Shown: positions 16,282-27,284, counted from the first letter of the stretch. The stretch is 64,000 nucleotides of DNA from an uncultured Mediterranea sp. (GCA_945879145.1 CAMCUZ010000001.1:49170-113169), one strand, 5' to 3'. The notes: a model not told the origin generated them from the sequence alone. Numbers and translations: made by a program.

Positions 16282-17541
16282 ATGGCAATGAAAGAATTTG
16301 TGATCTCTGAGGTGCAGGCTGAAACGGCGGTGCTGGTGGGATTGATTACGCAGACGCAGGACGAGAGGAAAACCAATGAATACCTGGATGAACTGGCTTT
16401 TCTGGCTGAAACGGCTGGGGCCGTGGTGGTAAAACGCTTTACCCAACGGCTTGACCAAGCCAATTCGGTGACCTACGTGGGCAAGGGTAAGCTGGAGGAA
16501 ATCCGCGATTACATCCGTGCCGAGGAGGAGAATGAACGTGAAGTGGGGATGGTCATCTTTGATGATGAACTCTCTGCGAAGCAGATACGCAACATCGAAG
16601 CGGAACTGAAGGTGAAGATTCTGGACCGTACATCGCTCATTCTGGATATCTTTGCCATGCGCGCGCAGACAGCTAACGCCAAGACGCAGGTGGAACTGGC
16701 GCAATACCGCTATATGTTGCCCCGGCTGCAACGCCTCTGGACCCACTTGGAACGTCAGGGTGGTGGCTCAGGCGCTGGTGGCGGTAAGGGCTCGGTAGGC
16801 TTGCGTGGCCCGGGTGAAACGCAGCTGGAGATGGACCGCCGTATCATCTTGAACCGCATGTCGCTGCTCAAGGAGCGACTGGCTGAGATTGACAAGCAGA
16901 AGGCTACGCAGCGCAAAAACCGCGGACGGCTAATCCGTGTGGCGCTCGTGGGTTATACCAACGTGGGCAAGAGCACACTGATGAATCTCCTGGCCAAGAG
17001 CGAGGTATTTGCCGAAAACAAGCTCTTTGCTACGCTCGATACCACGGTGCGGAAGGTCATCATCGAAAACCTCCCTTTCTTGCTCAGTGATACAGTAGGT
17101 TTCATCCGTAAGCTGCCCACTGACCTGGTAGATTCCTTTAAATCCACCCTCGATGAGGTGCGCGAGGCTGACCTTTTGCTTCATGTGGTGGATATCTCAC
17201 ATCCCGATTTTGAAGAGCAAATTGAGGTGGTCAACAAGACTTTGGCAGATATCGGTGCCGGTGGAAAGCCGATGATGATTCTCTTCAATAAGATTGATGC
17301 CTATACCTATATTAAAAAGGAGGAGGACGACCTCACGCCACGCACCAAGGCCAACTGGACCCTGGAGGAGTTGATGCGCACCTGGATGGCAAAGATGGAG
17401 GACAACTGCCTTTTTATCTCCGCACGCGAAAAGACTAATCTGGAGCAGCTGAAGGAGGTGGTCTATGCCAGAGTAAAGGAACTCCACGTACAGAAATACC
17501 CCTACAACGACTTCCTCTATCAACAATACACTGAAGAATAA
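16282..17541 (+). CDS. hflX: GTPase HflX
   Basis: A 419-residue ribosome-associated GTPase. The N-terminal glycine-rich domain includes TYVGKGKLEEI and the GSVGLRGPGETQLEMDRR signature that defines HflX. The G domain has GYTNVGKST (G1), DTTVR (G2 region), SDTVGFI (G3) and FNKID (G4). HflX splits stalled ribosomes under stress. The start is placed at ATG 16282 because the upstream in-frame TTG lies in the promoter. DUF4954 follows after 25 bases and is probably co-transcribed. Confidence 0.96.
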   Translation: MAMKEFVISEVQAETAVLVGLITQTQDERKTNEYLDELAFLAETAGAVVVKRFTQRLDQANSVTYVGKGKLEEIRDYIRAEEENEREVGMVIFDDELSAKQIRNIEAELKVKILDRTSLILDIFAMRAQTANAKTQVELAQYRYMLPRLQRLWTHLERQGGGSGAGGGKGSVGLRGPGETQLEMDRRIILNRMSLLKERLAEIDKQKATQRKNRGRLIRVALVGYTNVGKSTLMNLLAKSEVFAENKLFATLDTTVRKVIIENLPFLLSDTVGFIRKLPTDLVDSFKSTLDEVREADLLLHVVDISHPDFEEQIEVVNKTLADIGAGGKPMMILFNKIDAYTYIKKEEDDLTPRTKANWTLEELMRTWMAKMEDNCLFISAREKTNLEQLKEVVYARVKELHVQKYPYNDFLYQQYTEE

Positions 17542-17566
17542 TCAGTAACCACTAATCACTAAACAA

Positions 17567-19573
17567 ATGAACTACAGACGATTGAATGAGGCTGAACTGC
17601 AGCAGCTTAAGGCACAAATGTGTTCTGCAGAGGATTGGAACCAGGTATGGGTAGCTGAAGCCTTCCGACCTGACTATGTTCATCATGTACACTTCAGCGG
17701 CGAGGTACGTCTCGGTGTGATGAACGAAACCTTCACCCTGCCTGGAGGCGTGAAGAAGCACGCAGGAATCCGTCATGCCACTCTCCATAACGTCACTGTA
17801 GGTGATGATTGCTGCATTGAGCACGTGGAGAACTACATTGCCAACTACGATATTGGTGCTCATACGCGCATTGAGCATGTGGATGTGCTGTTGGTGGATG
17901 GTCTCTCCCGTTTTGGCAATGGGGTAGAGGTGGCTGTGCTGAATGAAACAGGTGGGCGTGAAGTGACCATCAACGATAAACTCTCTGCGCATCAGGCTTA
18001 TATCATGGCTCTCTATCGCCACCGTCCGGAGTTGACGGCACGGATGAAGGAGATTGCCGACTATTATAGCAACAAGCATGCCGCTGATCGTGGTACCCTT
18101 GGGGATCATGTCACTATGGTAAATTGCGGCACCATCAAGAATGTGCGTATGCGTGATTATACCACCATCTCGGGTGTCTGTCGCTTGACCAACGGCAGTA
18201 TCAACAGCTGTCAGGAGGCACCGGTCTATATCGGCCACGGGGTCATCTGCGATAACTTCATCATCTCCAGTGGTACGCATATCGACGATGGTGTGATGCT
18301 CAACCGCTGCTTTGTAGGACAGGCCTGCAAACTGGGCCACAACTACTCGGCGAGCGACTCCCTCTTCTTCAGTAACTGCCAGGGAGAGAATGGCGAGGCC
18401 TGCGCCATCTTTGCCGGTCCGTTTACCGTAACTCACCACAAGAGCACCCTGCTTATCGCCGGCATGTTCTCCTTCATGAATGCCGGTTCGGGGTCGAATC
18501 AGAGTAACCACATGTATAAGTTAGGTCCCATACATCAGGGCACCCTAGAGCGCGGAGCAAAGACCACTTCGGATTCCTACATCCTTTGGCCAGCCCGTGT
18601 GGGGGCCTTCTCGCTTGTCATGGGGCGTCATACGGGTCATGCTGACACCAGCAATCTCCCTTTCTCCTATCTGATTGAGCAGCAGAACACCACCTATCTG
18701 GTGCCGGGCGTGAACCTGCGTAGCGTGGGGACCATTCGCGATGCGCAGAAGTGGCCTAAACGCGACGGACGGACCGACCCTAACAAACTGGACTATATCA
18801 ACTACAACCTGCTGAGTCCCTACACCGTACAGAAGATGTTTAAGGGGGTGGAGATTCTGCAGAACCTGCGTCATGCCAGCGGGGAACTGTCGGACATCTA
18901 CTCTTACCATAGTGCCAAGATACGCAATTCCTCACTTAACAAGGGTATCCGTTTCTACCGTACGGCCATCCACAAGTTCCTGGGCAATTCGGTCATCAAG
19001 CGTTTGGAAGGTATCGACTTTGCCAATGATGACGAGATTCGTGCCCGTCTGCGCCCCGATACTGAGATTGGTCGTGGCGAATGGGTGGATATCTCTGGAT
19101 TGATTGCTCCGAAGAGTGAGATTGATGCCTTGGTAGATGGCATCGAACAAGGGAGTGTGAACCGGCTGAAGTGCATCAACGCTGAGTTTGAACGGATGCA
19201 TCTCAATTACTATACCTACGAGTGGACCTGGGCCTACGACAAGCTGGAGGAGTTCTACGGCGTGCATCCCGAACAGATGACGGCTGCTGACATCATCCGC
19301 ATCGTGGAGCAATGGAAAGAGGCGGTGATTGGACTCGACCGCATGCTCTATGAGGATGCCAAGAAGGAGTTCTCACTGGCCTCGATGACTGGCTTCGGTG
19401 CCGATGGCTCACGTCTGGAGAAGGAGCTCGACTTTGAGCAGGTGCGAGGTGACTTTGAGAGCAATCCTTTTGTGACCGCTGTGCTTCACCACATCGACGT
19501 GAAGAGTGCATTGGGCGATGAGCTGATTGGCCGTATGCGCCAAACCGAGGAATTACAGCAGAAATCACGTTAA
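17567..19573 (+). CDS. DUF4954 family protein with hexapeptide-repeat helix
   Basis: A 668-residue cytoplasmic protein starting MNYRRLNEAELQQLKAQMCSAEDW, the N-terminus typical of DUF4954 in Bacteroidetes. The first ~420 residues contain many [IV]-G/x-x-x-x hexapeptide-like turns (VTVGDDCCIEHVENYIANYDIGAHTRIE; GHGVICDNFIISSGTHIDD), pointing to a left-handed beta-helix like that of sugar-nucleotide acyl- or uridylyltransferases. No reaction has been established for the family to my knowledge. A nucleotide-sugar or acyl-transfer role is only a structural guess. Confidence 0.9.
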   Translation: MNYRRLNEAELQQLKAQMCSAEDWNQVWVAEAFRPDYVHHVHFSGEVRLGVMNETFTLPGGVKKHAGIRHATLHNVTVGDDCCIEHVENYIANYDIGAHTRIEHVDVLLVDGLSRFGNGVEVAVLNETGGREVTINDKLSAHQAYIMALYRHRPELTARMKEIADYYSNKHAADRGTLGDHVTMVNCGTIKNVRMRDYTTISGVCRLTNGSINSCQEAPVYIGHGVICDNFIISSGTHIDDGVMLNRCFVGQACKLGHNYSASDSLFFSNCQGENGEACAIFAGPFTVTHHKSTLLIAGMFSFMNAGSGSNQSNHMYKLGPIHQGTLERGAKTTSDSYILWPARVGAFSLVMGRHTGHADTSNLPFSYLIEQQNTTYLVPGVNLRSVGTIRDAQKWPKRDGRTDPNKLDYINYNLLSPYTVQKMFKGVEILQNLRHASGELSDIYSYHSAKIRNSSLNKGIRFYRTAIHKFLGNSVIKRLEGIDFANDDEIRARLRPDTEIGRGEWVDISGLIAPKSEIDALVDGIEQGSVNRLKCINAEFERMHLNYYTYEWTWAYDKLEEFYGVHPEQMTAADIIRIVEQWKEAVIGLDRMLYEDAKKEFSLASMTGFGADGSRLEKELDFEQVRGDFESNPFVTAVLHHIDVKSALGDELIGRMRQTEELQQKSR

Positions 19574-19610
19574 TTTTTATAAAGAATCCGGTTTGCTTTT
19601 AAATAGTTCG

Positions 19611-19618
19611 TAACTTTG
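19611..19618 (+). promoter_or_regulatory. -7 box upstream of fumarase
   Basis: TAACTTTG fits TAnnTTTG, 41 bases before the ATG. A TTTG at 19592-19595 is a somewhat close -33 element (15-base spacer). Confidence 0.6.
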
Positions 19619-19658
19619 TACAAACTAAAAACCTCATAAACTTAAAAACAAAAATATT

Positions 19659-21287
19659 ATGGCAAATCCTCCGTTCCACTATCAACCCATGTTTGAGCAT
19701 GGTGAGGACAAAACTGAGTACTATCTGCTGACCAAAGACTACGTGTCGGTGAGCGAGTTTGAAGGTAAACCCATCCTGAAGATTGAGAAGGAGGGTCTGA
19801 CCGCGATGGCCAATGCGGCATTCCGCGACGTATCGTTCCTTCTGCGCCGTGCACACAACGAACAGGTGGCCAAGATTCTGAGCGATCCTGAAGCCAGTGA
19901 CAACGACAAGTATGTGGCACTTACCTTCCTGCGTAATGCCGAGGTGGCTGCCAAGGGTAAGCTGCCCCTCTGCCAGGATACGGGTACGGCCATTATCCAC
20001 GGCGAAAAGGGCCAGCAGGTTTGGACCGGCTATTGCGACGAAGAGGCCCTCTCGCTCGGCGTTTACAAGACCTATACTGAGGAGAACCTGCGTTACTCTC
20101 AGAATGCTCCGCTGAATATGTACGATGAGGTGAACACCCGTTGCAACCTGCCTGCTCAGATTGACCTGGAGGCTACCGAAGGCATGGAGTATCGCTTCCT
20201 TTGTGTGACGAAGGGTGGTGGTTCGGCCAACAAGAGCTACCTCTATCAGGAGACGAAGGCGGTGCTCAACCCTGCGACCCTTGTTCCTTTCCTCGTAGAG
20301 AAGATGAAGACCCTTGGAACAGCTGCTTGCCCTCCTTATCATATCGCTTTCGTCATTGGCGGTACGTCGGCTGAGAAGAACCTGCTTACTGTGAAGCTGG
20401 CTTCTACCCACTACTACGATGAACTGCCCACAACGGGTAATGAGTACGGACGTGCTTTCCGCGACGTAGAGCTGGAGAAGCAGGTGCTGGAAGAGGCTCA
20501 TAAGATTGGTCTCGGTGCCCAGTTTGGCGGTAAGTACATGGCTCACGACGTGCGTATCATCCGTCTGCCTCGTCACGGTGCCTCTTGTCCCATCGGCTTG
20601 GGCGTCTCTTGCTCGGCCGACCGCAATATCAAGTGTAAAATCAATGCCGATGGTATCTGGATTGAGAAGATGGACGACAACCCCGGTTCACTGATTCCTG
20701 AAGCACTGCGTCAGGCTGGCGAGGGCGACGTGGTTCGCATCAACCTCAATCAGCCCATGGCCGACGTGCTGAAGGAGCTCACCAAGTATCCTGTGGCTAC
20801 CCGTTTGTCGCTTAATGGTACCATCATTGTAGGCCGCGACATTGCTCACGCCAAGTTGAAAGAACGCCTCGATCGTGGCGAAGAGCTTCCGCAATACATT
20901 AAGGATCATCCCATCTACTATGCCGGTCCGGCAAAGACACCTGCCGGAATGGCGTGTGGCTCGATGGGCCCCACGACGGCCGGACGTATGGACCCCTACG
21001 TAGATCTCTTCCAGAGCCATGGCGGCAGCATGATTATGTTGGCCAAGGGTAACCGCAGCCAGGCTGTGACTGATGCCTGCAAGAAGCATGGTGGCTTCTA
21101 CCTCGGCTCGATTGGCGGACCTGCAGCCATCTTGGCACAGAACAACATCAAGAGCATTGAGTGCGTAGAGTATCCCGAACTCGGTATGGAGGCTATCTGG
21201 AAGATTGAAGTAGAAGACTTCCCCGCCTTCATCCTTGTAGATGATAAGGGCAACGACTTCTTCAAGCAGCTCAAGCCCCGCAAGTAA
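19659..21287 (+). CDS. fumA: Class I (Fe-S) fumarate hydratase
   Basis: A 542-residue class I fumarase converting fumarate and malate in the reductive or oxidative TCA arm, the oxygen-sensitive 4Fe-4S type. Cluster ligand Cys105 is seen in [10 protein letters not shown], with further cysteines in [21 protein letters not shown] and [19 protein letters not shown]. The C-terminal beta domain includes [11 protein letters not shown] and SIGGPAA. Length and both domains match single-chain FumA-type enzymes rather than split alpha/beta forms. It is flanked by its own promoter and a terminator, so it is probably monocistronic. In Bacteroidetes it serves succinate formation during fermentation. Confidence 0.95.
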   Translation: MANPPFHYQPMFEHGEDKTEYYLLTKDYVSVSEFEGKPILKIEKEGLTAMANAAFRDVSFLLRRAHNEQVAKILSDPEASDNDKYVALTFLRNAEVAAKGKLPLCQDTGTAIIHGEKGQQVWTGYCDEEALSLGVYKTYTEENLRYSQNAPLNMYDEVNTRCNLPAQIDLEATEGMEYRFLCVTKGGGSANKSYLYQETKAVLNPATLVPFLVEKMKTLGTAACPPYHIAFVIGGTSAEKNLLTVKLASTHYYDELPTTGNEYGRAFRDVELEKQVLEEAHKIGLGAQFGGKYMAHDVRIIRLPRHGASCPIGLGVSCSADRNIKCKINADGIWIEKMDDNPGSLIPEALRQAGEGDVVRINLNQPMADVLKELTKYPVATRLSLNGTIIVGRDIAHAKLKERLDRGEELPQYIKDHPIYYAGPAKTPAGMACGSMGPTTAGRMDPYVDLFQSHGGSMIMLAKGNRSQAVTDACKKHGGFYLGSIGGPAAILAQNNIKSIECVEYPELGMEAIWKIEVEDFPAFILVDDKGNDFFKQLKPRK

Positions 21288-21319
21288 GAACCCATTCAGA
21301 TTGTAAACCGATAACCTAG

Positions 21320-21356
21320 AAGCCTCAGGCTGCGTTTCTGCAGTTTGGGGCTTTGC
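21320..21356 (+). terminator. Terminator after fumarase
   Basis: AAGCCTCAGGCTGC (21320-21333) pairs imperfectly with GCAGTTTGGGGCTTT (21340-21353), with a short loop. Confidence 0.55.
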
Positions 21357-21508
21357 CATAAGGATACGATAGGATTCACTATGCGATGTGGACATGACAC
21401 CAGAAGACCTTGTGGATAATATCCAGTCAATTCTTCAGGATTATTCGATAAAAGGATGCCTTTTTGTTATAATAGGTAGCAAAGGGTTAGGTTATCATCT
21501 TTTTTTTG

Positions 21509-21516
21509 TATTTTTG
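21509..21516 (+). promoter_or_regulatory. -7 box upstream of the GH92 gene
   Basis: TATTTTTG, only 7 bases before ATG 21524, so the transcript would have almost no leader. No clear -33 TTG was found at the expected distance. Confidence 0.45.
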
Positions 21517-21523
21517 TAGCGAT

Positions 21524-23806
21524 ATGAATAAGAAATTACTCTCTTTTGTTACTCTCTTTTTGCTTGGCTATGTTGCGCTTCTTGCGCAGAAGCAGCCAGT
21601 GGATTACGTCAATCCGTTGATGGGGACAGATTCCAAAATTTCCCTCTCCAACGGTAACACGTATCCCGCCATCGCTCTACCTTGGGGTATGAACTTTTGG
21701 ATGCCTCAGACAGGGAAGATGGGGGATGGGTGGGCGTACACTTACGCCTCAGATAAGATCCGAGGTTTCAAGCAGACTCACCAACCCAGCCCGTGGATCA
21801 ATGATTATGGACAGTTCTCCATCATGCCCTTGACTGGAAGGCTGAAGATTGACCAGGATAGTCGGGCCTCTTGGTTCTCCCACAAGGCGGAGAAAGCGAC
21901 ACCTTATTATTATAAGGTCTATCTTTCGGAGTATGACTTGACCACTGAGATTACACCGACTGAGCGCTGTGCCTTCTTTCGTTTCACCTTCCCTGAGACG
22001 ATAGATGCCTACGTGGTTATCGATGCTTTTGATAGGGGGTCATACATCAAGATTATTCCTGAACAAAACAAAATTGTAGGCTATACCACACGTAACAGCG
22101 GTGGGGTACCTCGTAACTTCAAGAACTACTTTGTGATAGAGTTTGACAAGCCTTTCACGTTCAACAAGGTATGGGCTGACTATCACACGGTAGAACAACA
22201 CCTGGAATTGCAATCCAATCATGTGGGTGCTGCTATCGGTTTTGCTACTCGCAAGGGGGAGCAGGTGCATGCCCGGGTGGCCTCCTCGTTCATCAGCCTG
22301 GAACAGGCTGAGTTGAACCTCAAGGAGATAGGCCGGCAATCTTTTGAGCAGACCATGACAGCAGCTCGCCAGCGTTGGAACGATGTGCTGGGACGTATTC
22401 GTATTGAAGATTCAGATGAAAACCGCATCCGCACGTTCTACTCTTGTCTCTATCGCTCGGTGCTCTTCCCCCGTATGTTCCATGAAGTAAATGCCAGCGG
22501 TAAGACCGTTCACTACAGCCCCTACAACGGTGAGGTGTTGCCAGGTTATCTCTTTACCGACACGGGCTTTTGGGACACCTTCCGGTGCCTTTTCCCGCTA
22601 GTTAATCTCGTGTATCCTTCGATGGGAGAACAGATGCAGGAGGGTTTGCTCAATACCTATCTGGAAAGCGGATTCTTCCCTGAATGGGCTAGTCCCGGAC
22701 ATCGCGGTTGTATGGTGGGCAATAATTCCGCTTCTGTTGTGGCAGATGCTTTCTTGAAAGGGGTGACCAAGGCAGATGCCCAAAAGATGTACGAGGGCCT
22801 GCTAAGCGGTGCTAACAGTGTACATCCTAGGGTCTCTTCAACGGGCCGGTTGGGCTATGATTATTACAATAAACTGGGGTATGTGCCATACGACGTGAAC
22901 ATCAATGAGAGCGCTGCCCGCACCCTGGAGTATGCGTACGATGACTGGTGCATCTACCGGATGGGACAGCAGTTAGGCCGTCCGGAAGAGGAGCTGGATG
23001 TGTACAAAAAGCGTGCGTTGAACTATCGTAACCTTTTCGATGCGGAGACGAAGTTGATGCGTGGCAAGCGGGCTGATGGCACATTCCAAAGCCCCTTTAA
23101 CCCCTTCAAGTGGGGCGATGCTTTTACCGAGGGGAACAGCTGGCACTATACCTGGTCGGTGTTTCATGATCCTCAGGGGTTAATCGACCTGATGGGCGGA
23201 AAACAATGCTTTACAGCGATGCTTGACTCGGTGTTCACTCTTCCGCCTATCTTTGATGACAGCTACTATGGCGGTGTTATTCACGAGATTCGTGAGATGG
23301 AGATAGCAGGTATGGGCAATTATGCACATGGTAACCAGCCTATCCAACACATGATTTATCTCTACAATTATGCGGGTGAGCCTTGGAAGGCCCAGTATTG
23401 GCTGCGCGAGACGATGAATCGCCTCTATTTACCTACTCCTGATGGCTATTGTGGTGACGAGGATAATGGGCAGACCTCTGCTTGGTATGTATTTACCGCT
23501 CTTGGTTTCTACCCCGTTTGTCCGGGCAGTAACGAGTATGTGCTTGGTGCCCCTTATTTTAAAAAGGCGGTTCTCCATCTCGAGAATGGGAAACAGCTGG
23601 AAATCAGTGCTCCTGCTAATAGCGACAACAATCGCTATGTGCGTGCACTCCATTACAATGGCAGAGGCTACACCAAGAATTTCTTAAATCACTATGACCT
23701 GTTGCGGGGCGGACGGCTGAAATTCGAAATGGGTAGTCAGCCTAACCGAACAAGAGGAACGAAAGAGAGTGATTTGCCCTATTCGTTCTCTCGTGAGGGT
23801 AGGTAG
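21524..23806 (+). CDS. GH92-family alpha-mannosidase
   Basis: A 760-residue secreted or periplasmic glycosidase. It has the signal peptide MNKKLLSFVTLFLLGYVALLAQ and then the GH92 opening VDYVNPLMGTDSK. An N-terminal beta-sandwich (about 25-270) is followed by the (alpha/alpha)6 catalytic domain with GFWDTFRCLFPL, HEIREM (probable acid Glu), HGNQPIQHMIYLYNYAG and GDEDNGQTSAWYV (probable base Asp). GH92 enzymes are calcium-dependent exo-alpha-mannosidases acting on N-glycan or yeast mannan linkages. It stands alone, without a nearby susCD pair, so it is probably for trimming host or yeast mannose. The exact linkage cannot be told from sequence. ATG 21524 is chosen since the upstream TTG falls in the promoter. 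Confidence 0.95.
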   Translation: MNKKLLSFVTLFLLGYVALLAQKQPVDYVNPLMGTDSKISLSNGNTYPAIALPWGMNFWMPQTGKMGDGWAYTYASDKIRGFKQTHQPSPWINDYGQFSIMPLTGRLKIDQDSRASWFSHKAEKATPYYYKVYLSEYDLTTEITPTERCAFFRFTFPETIDAYVVIDAFDRGSYIKIIPEQNKIVGYTTRNSGGVPRNFKNYFVIEFDKPFTFNKVWADYHTVEQHLELQSNHVGAAIGFATRKGEQVHARVASSFISLEQAELNLKEIGRQSFEQTMTAARQRWNDVLGRIRIEDSDENRIRTFYSCLYRSVLFPRMFHEVNASGKTVHYSPYNGEVLPGYLFTDTGFWDTFRCLFPLVNLVYPSMGEQMQEGLLNTYLESGFFPEWASPGHRGCMVGNNSASVVADAFLKGVTKADAQKMYEGLLSGANSVHPRVSSTGRLGYDYYNKLGYVPYDVNINESAARTLEYAYDDWCIYRMGQQLGRPEEELDVYKKRALNYRNLFDAETKLMRGKRADGTFQSPFNPFKWGDAFTEGNSWHYTWSVFHDPQGLIDLMGGKQCFTAMLDSVFTLPPIFDDSYYGGVIHEIREMEIAGMGNYAHGNQPIQHMIYLYNYAGEPWKAQYWLRETMNRLYLPTPDGYCGDEDNGQTSAWYVFTALGFYPVCPGSNEYVLGAPYFKKAVLHLENGKQLEISAPANSDNNRYVRALHYNGRGYTKNFLNHYDLLRGGRLKFEMGSQPNRTRGTKESDLPYSFSREGR

Positions 23807-23908
23807 CCAGTGGATGCTATGGACACTTTTCTAATCGGGCTCAGCTCACAGCGACGCAGCGGGTAGGCATACATCAATAGACTTTCTGAAGCATCTCAAA
23901 CTCTATCG

Positions 23909-25594
23909 TCAGTCGGCGTCAGCCGATCTCCACTCGGCAGACTGTGGGCTTCGCTGCTGCTTACTTATACGCCAGAGGTAGAAGGCCGTATGCCCGAAGG
24001 CAAAGAGGAAGGAGAGGACGAGCAGGGTCTTATCCTCCTCCCAGCCTACCGTCTGCTGGTGCCACAGGCCGGTAATGACACAGAGAATAGAGAGGCAGAG
24101 ACCCGTGAAGTGGAGGGCTGTCTGTCCTTTGCGCAGGTTCCCTCCAGGTTCCAATTTGCTGTGTTTCATTCCATAAGCTATGTAGATGTCGAGCCCTATC
24201 AGCATCCAGAGCACTAGTCTGATCCAGGTGTCTGCCGGTAGGAAAAGCATCATGCAGAGGCAAGTAAGGATGCCGAGGATGGGTACTAAGGGGACGAAGG
24301 GAGTTTTGAAGGCACGAGGGGCATTGGGCATGGTGCGGCGTACTACGAGTACGGCTGCACAAACCAAAGTGAAGGCCATGAGTGTGCCAATACTGGTCAT
24401 CTCACCTGCTACACGGGCAGGAACTATGGCTGCCAGTATGCCGACTATGACCATGAAGAGGGCGTTGCTCCGGGCAGGCGTGCGGAACTTCTCATGGATA
24501 TGGCTAAAGAATGGGGGCAGGAGGCCGTCGTGGCTCATGCTGAGGAAGACGCGGCTTTGGCCCAGCAACGTCACCATGATGACGGAGCAATAACCGAAGA
24601 GAATGGCTAGCACAATGGCGCGATTGAGCCAGGGATAGTCGGGATGGATGAGTCCCTCGGCATTGGCTTGCCCCATTTGCTCAATGGCGATGGCTACGGG
24701 GGCAATGCCCTGTTGACCGCTGAAATGGGTGTAGTGGGCCACACCGGTCATGACATGGGCAAAGAGCATATAGAGGACGGTACATACCAGCAGCGACATA
24801 AGGATACCGATGGGCATGTTGCGGCGTGGGTTCTTGGTCTCCTGTGCAGCGGTGCTGACCGCATCAAATCCCAAGAAGGCGAAGAAGACGATGGCGGCTC
24901 CGCGCAGGATGCCGGAGAAACCGAATTCGCCCAGCGTACCGGTATTGGCGGGGATGTAGGGGATGTAGTTGTCCGTACGGATGTATCTCCATCCTAAAAT
25001 GATGAAGATGAGGATGACGCTTACCTTGAGGAATACGATGAAACCGTTGAGCAGGGAACTGCCCTGTGTACCCCGAATCAGAAAGAGGCTCATCACCACT
25101 ACAATCAGAGCGGCAGGAATATTGACGATACCTCCATCCCAGGGGCAAGCGGTAAGGGCATGGGGTAATTCGATGCCCAATCCTTGAAGAAAGACGACCA
25201 AATACCTGCTCCAGCTGATGCTCACCGTAGTGGCCGCTACCGTATATTCCAGCACCAGGTCCCAACCGATAATCCAGGCAATCAGTTCGCCCATGGTGGC
25301 GTAGGAGTAGGTGTAGGCGCTACCTGCTACGGGAATCATCGAGGCAAATTCAGCATAGCAGAGTCCAGCAAAGCAACAGCCCAAGGCGGCAATGGCAAAG
25401 GAGATGGTGATGGCAGGTCCGGTATAGCTGGCAGCTACGGTACCTGTAATGGAAAAGAGTCCGGCACCGATGATGACCCCGACTCCCAAGGCTATCAGGC
25501 TCCAGGGGCCCAGTACTCGTTTCAGTGTTTTGTTGCCTGTGGCATTGGCTTCGGCCAACAGCTCTTCTAGTGGTTTCTTCGTAAATAGGCTCAT
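23909..25594 (-). CDS. APC-superfamily amino-acid permease
   Basis: A 561-residue inner-membrane protein with about 12-14 hydrophobic segments. It has the cationic amino-acid transporter-like start (KRVLGPWSLIALGVGVIIGAGLFSITG) and the FFAFLGFDAVSTAAQETKNPRRNMPIGI motif of APC permeases. The length and C-terminal extra helices match the YfnA/CAT subgroup. It probably imports amino acids by proton symport or exchange; the substrate is not evident. It lies 69 bases downstream of rsgA on the same strand and may be the last gene of that run. Confidence 0.92.
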   Translation of the reverse strand: MSLFTKKPLEELLAEANATGNKTLKRVLGPWSLIALGVGVIIGAGLFSITGTVAASYTGPAITISFAIAALGCCFAGLCYAEFASMIPVAGSAYTYSYATMGELIAWIIGWDLVLEYTVAATTVSISWSRYLVVFLQGLGIELPHALTACPWDGGIVNIPAALIVVVMSLFLIRGTQGSSLLNGFIVFLKVSVILIFIILGWRYIRTDNYIPYIPANTGTLGEFGFSGILRGAAIVFFAFLGFDAVSTAAQETKNPRRNMPIGILMSLLVCTVLYMLFAHVMTGVAHYTHFSGQQGIAPVAIAIEQMGQANAEGLIHPDYPWLNRAIVLAILFGYCSVIMVTLLGQSRVFLSMSHDGLLPPFFSHIHEKFRTPARSNALFMVIVGILAAIVPARVAGEMTSIGTLMAFTLVCAAVLVVRRTMPNAPRAFKTPFVPLVPILGILTCLCMMLFLPADTWIRLVLWMLIGLDIYIAYGMKHSKLEPGGNLRKGQTALHFTGLCLSILCVITGLWHQQTVGWEEDKTLLVLSFLFAFGHTAFYLWRISKQQRSPQSAEWRSADAD

Positions 25595-25663
25595 GACTAT
25601 GGGTATTACTTTGTTAGTTTCTTTTAGTATGCTCTCTATCTATTGATTTCCCCGAGAGGGAAA

Positions 25664-26596
25664 TCAATATCCGCTGCGGTATTTCCCCTCTTCCTTATCG
25701 TCGAGCATGCTGAGGTAGGAGTTGTAGCGCGAGGTGCTGATGTAGTGCTCCTCTACCGCTTTGCGCACGGCGCAGCCGGGCTCTTGGCGGTGGGTGCAGT
25801 TACCATACTTGCAGTCGGCCGAGGTGCGGAAGATTTCAGGGAAGTAGTGGCCAATCTCCTCCACCTCCATGTCGAAGGTGCCAAAGCCTTTGATGCCCGG
25901 GGTATCTATCAGGTAGCCACCATCGGGTAGGGGAAACATCTCGCTGAAGGTGGTGGTATGCATGCCTTTGTTGTGTACGGAAGAGATTTCGCCGGTGCGG
26001 GCTTCGGCTTGGGGAAGCAAGGCGTTGATGAGGGTCGATTTGCCGGTGCCCGAGTTGCCCGAGAGTAGGGTGACCTTGCCTTGCAGTTCGTGGCGAAGGG
26101 CATCGATGCCCTGTTCATGAAGGGCCGAGATGCGGTAACAGGGGTAGCCGATGGTGGTGTAGAGGGTGATGAGGCTCTCTAGATAGTGCAGTTCATCGGT
26201 ATCGTAGCGGTCGGTCTTATTAAAGACGAGCAGGGTAGGCACGCGGTAGGCTTCGGAAGTTGCTAGAAAGCGGTCGATGAAGGTGGTAGAGGTCTCGGGG
26301 TAGTTCACGGTCACGAGGAGCAGGCATTGGTCCAGGTTGGAGGCCAGGATGTGGCTCTGCTTGGAGAGGTTGGAGGCGCGTCGGATGATGTAGTTCTTGC
26401 GCTCTTCGATTTCGTGGATGAAGGCCGTGCCCTCAGCGTTGCAGACAATCTGCACGCGATCGCCCACGGCTACGGGATTGGTACTGCGGATGCCTTTCAG
26501 CCTGAAGTTGCCCTTTACTTTGCACTCCACGCAGTGGCCGTCGTCGGTCTTGACCAGGTACCAGCTGCCGGTATTCTTGATGACTAATCCTGTCAC
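25664..26596 (-). CDS. rsgA: Ribosome small-subunit GTPase RsgA
   Basis: A 310-residue circularly permuted GTPase acting in 30S maturation. It has an N-terminal OB-fold ([11 protein letters not shown]...GDRVQI), then G4 FNKTD ahead of G1 GNSGTGKST and G3 DTPGIKGF, the hallmark permuted order. A zinc-binding C-terminus has CKYGNCTH...CAV. It is encoded downstream of frr by 89 bases in a translation-related cluster. Confidence 0.96.
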   Translation of the reverse strand: MTGLVIKNTGSWYLVKTDDGHCVECKVKGNFRLKGIRSTNPVAVGDRVQIVCNAEGTAFIHEIEERKNYIIRRASNLSKQSHILASNLDQCLLLVTVNYPETSTTFIDRFLATSEAYRVPTLLVFNKTDRYDTDELHYLESLITLYTTIGYPCYRISALHEQGIDALRHELQGKVTLLSGNSGTGKSTLINALLPQAEARTGEISSVHNKGMHTTTFSEMFPLPDGGYLIDTPGIKGFGTFDMEVEEIGHYFPEIFRTSADCKYGNCTHRQEPGCAVRKAVEEHYISTSRYNSYLSMLDDKEEGKYRSGY

Positions 26597-26685
26597 GCTC
26601 TTCTGTCTGGGGGGATAATGCCGAAAGCAGGTGCCGTTCGCTGGCGTAAGGCCTACGGGCGGAACCTGCTTTGCGGTAGGGGTGA

Positions 26686-27246
26686 TTATACGGTCATGAT
26701 CTCTTTGTCCTTGGCCGCCAGCATGTCATCAATCTGCTTGATGTACTTGTCGTGCAGCTTTTGTAACTTCTCTTCGCCTCCTTTTTGTGCATCTTCGGCC
26801 AACCCCTCCTTTACGGACTTCTTCAGTTGGTCGATGGCATCACGGCGGGCGTTGCGCACGCTTACCTTGGCCGTCTCGCCTTCTCCCTTGCACTGCTTGG
26901 CCAGCTGGCGACGGCGCTCCTCGGTGAGGGGTGGAATACCAATGCGGATAATTTCACCATTGTTCTCAGGCATGATGCCCAGAGGGGAGTCGATGATGGC
27001 TTTCTCGATGATGCGAAACATGCTCTTGTCCCAGGGCTTGATGGCGATGCTGCGGGCATCGGGAGTGGTGACAGCGGCTACGTTGTTGATGGGTACCATG
27101 CTGCCGTAGGAATCCACGCGGATGCCGTCCAGCAGACGGACGTCAGCCTTGCCGGCACGGATGTGAGCCAGGGCATCTTCCAGGTACATGCAGGCCATAT
27201 CCATTTTCTCTTGAGCGTCGCTCAGAATTTCTTTAACCTCTTTCAT
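26686..27246 (-). CDS. frr: Ribosome recycling factor
   Basis: A 186-residue tRNA-shaped protein that splits post-termination ribosomes with EF-G. Typical sequence includes [35 protein letters not shown] and [36 protein letters not shown]. Length matches the family (about 185). It follows pyrH by 38 bases, the conserved pyrH-frr order. Confidence 0.97.
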   Translation of the reverse strand: MKEVKEILSDAQEKMDMACMYLEDALAHIRAGKADVRLLDGIRVDSYGSMVPINNVAAVTTPDARSIAIKPWDKSMFRIIEKAIIDSPLGIMPENNGEIIRIGIPPLTEERRRQLAKQCKGEGETAKVSVRNARRDAIDQLKKSVKEGLAEDAQKGGEEKLQKLHDKYIKQIDDMLAAKDKEIMTV

Positions 27247-27284
27247 ATTGTTCTTGTTTAAGTATAGTTTGCTTGGGGGATGAA

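Noticed and set aside
17552..18511. 319-residue minus-strand frame opposite the DUF4954 gene
   Set aside because: Overlaps a well-supported gene over its whole length and shows no domain motif.
21524..23806. GH92 gene as part of a polysaccharide-utilisation locus
   Set aside because: No susCD pair, sensor or other glycosidase lies next to it; its neighbours are housekeeping genes.
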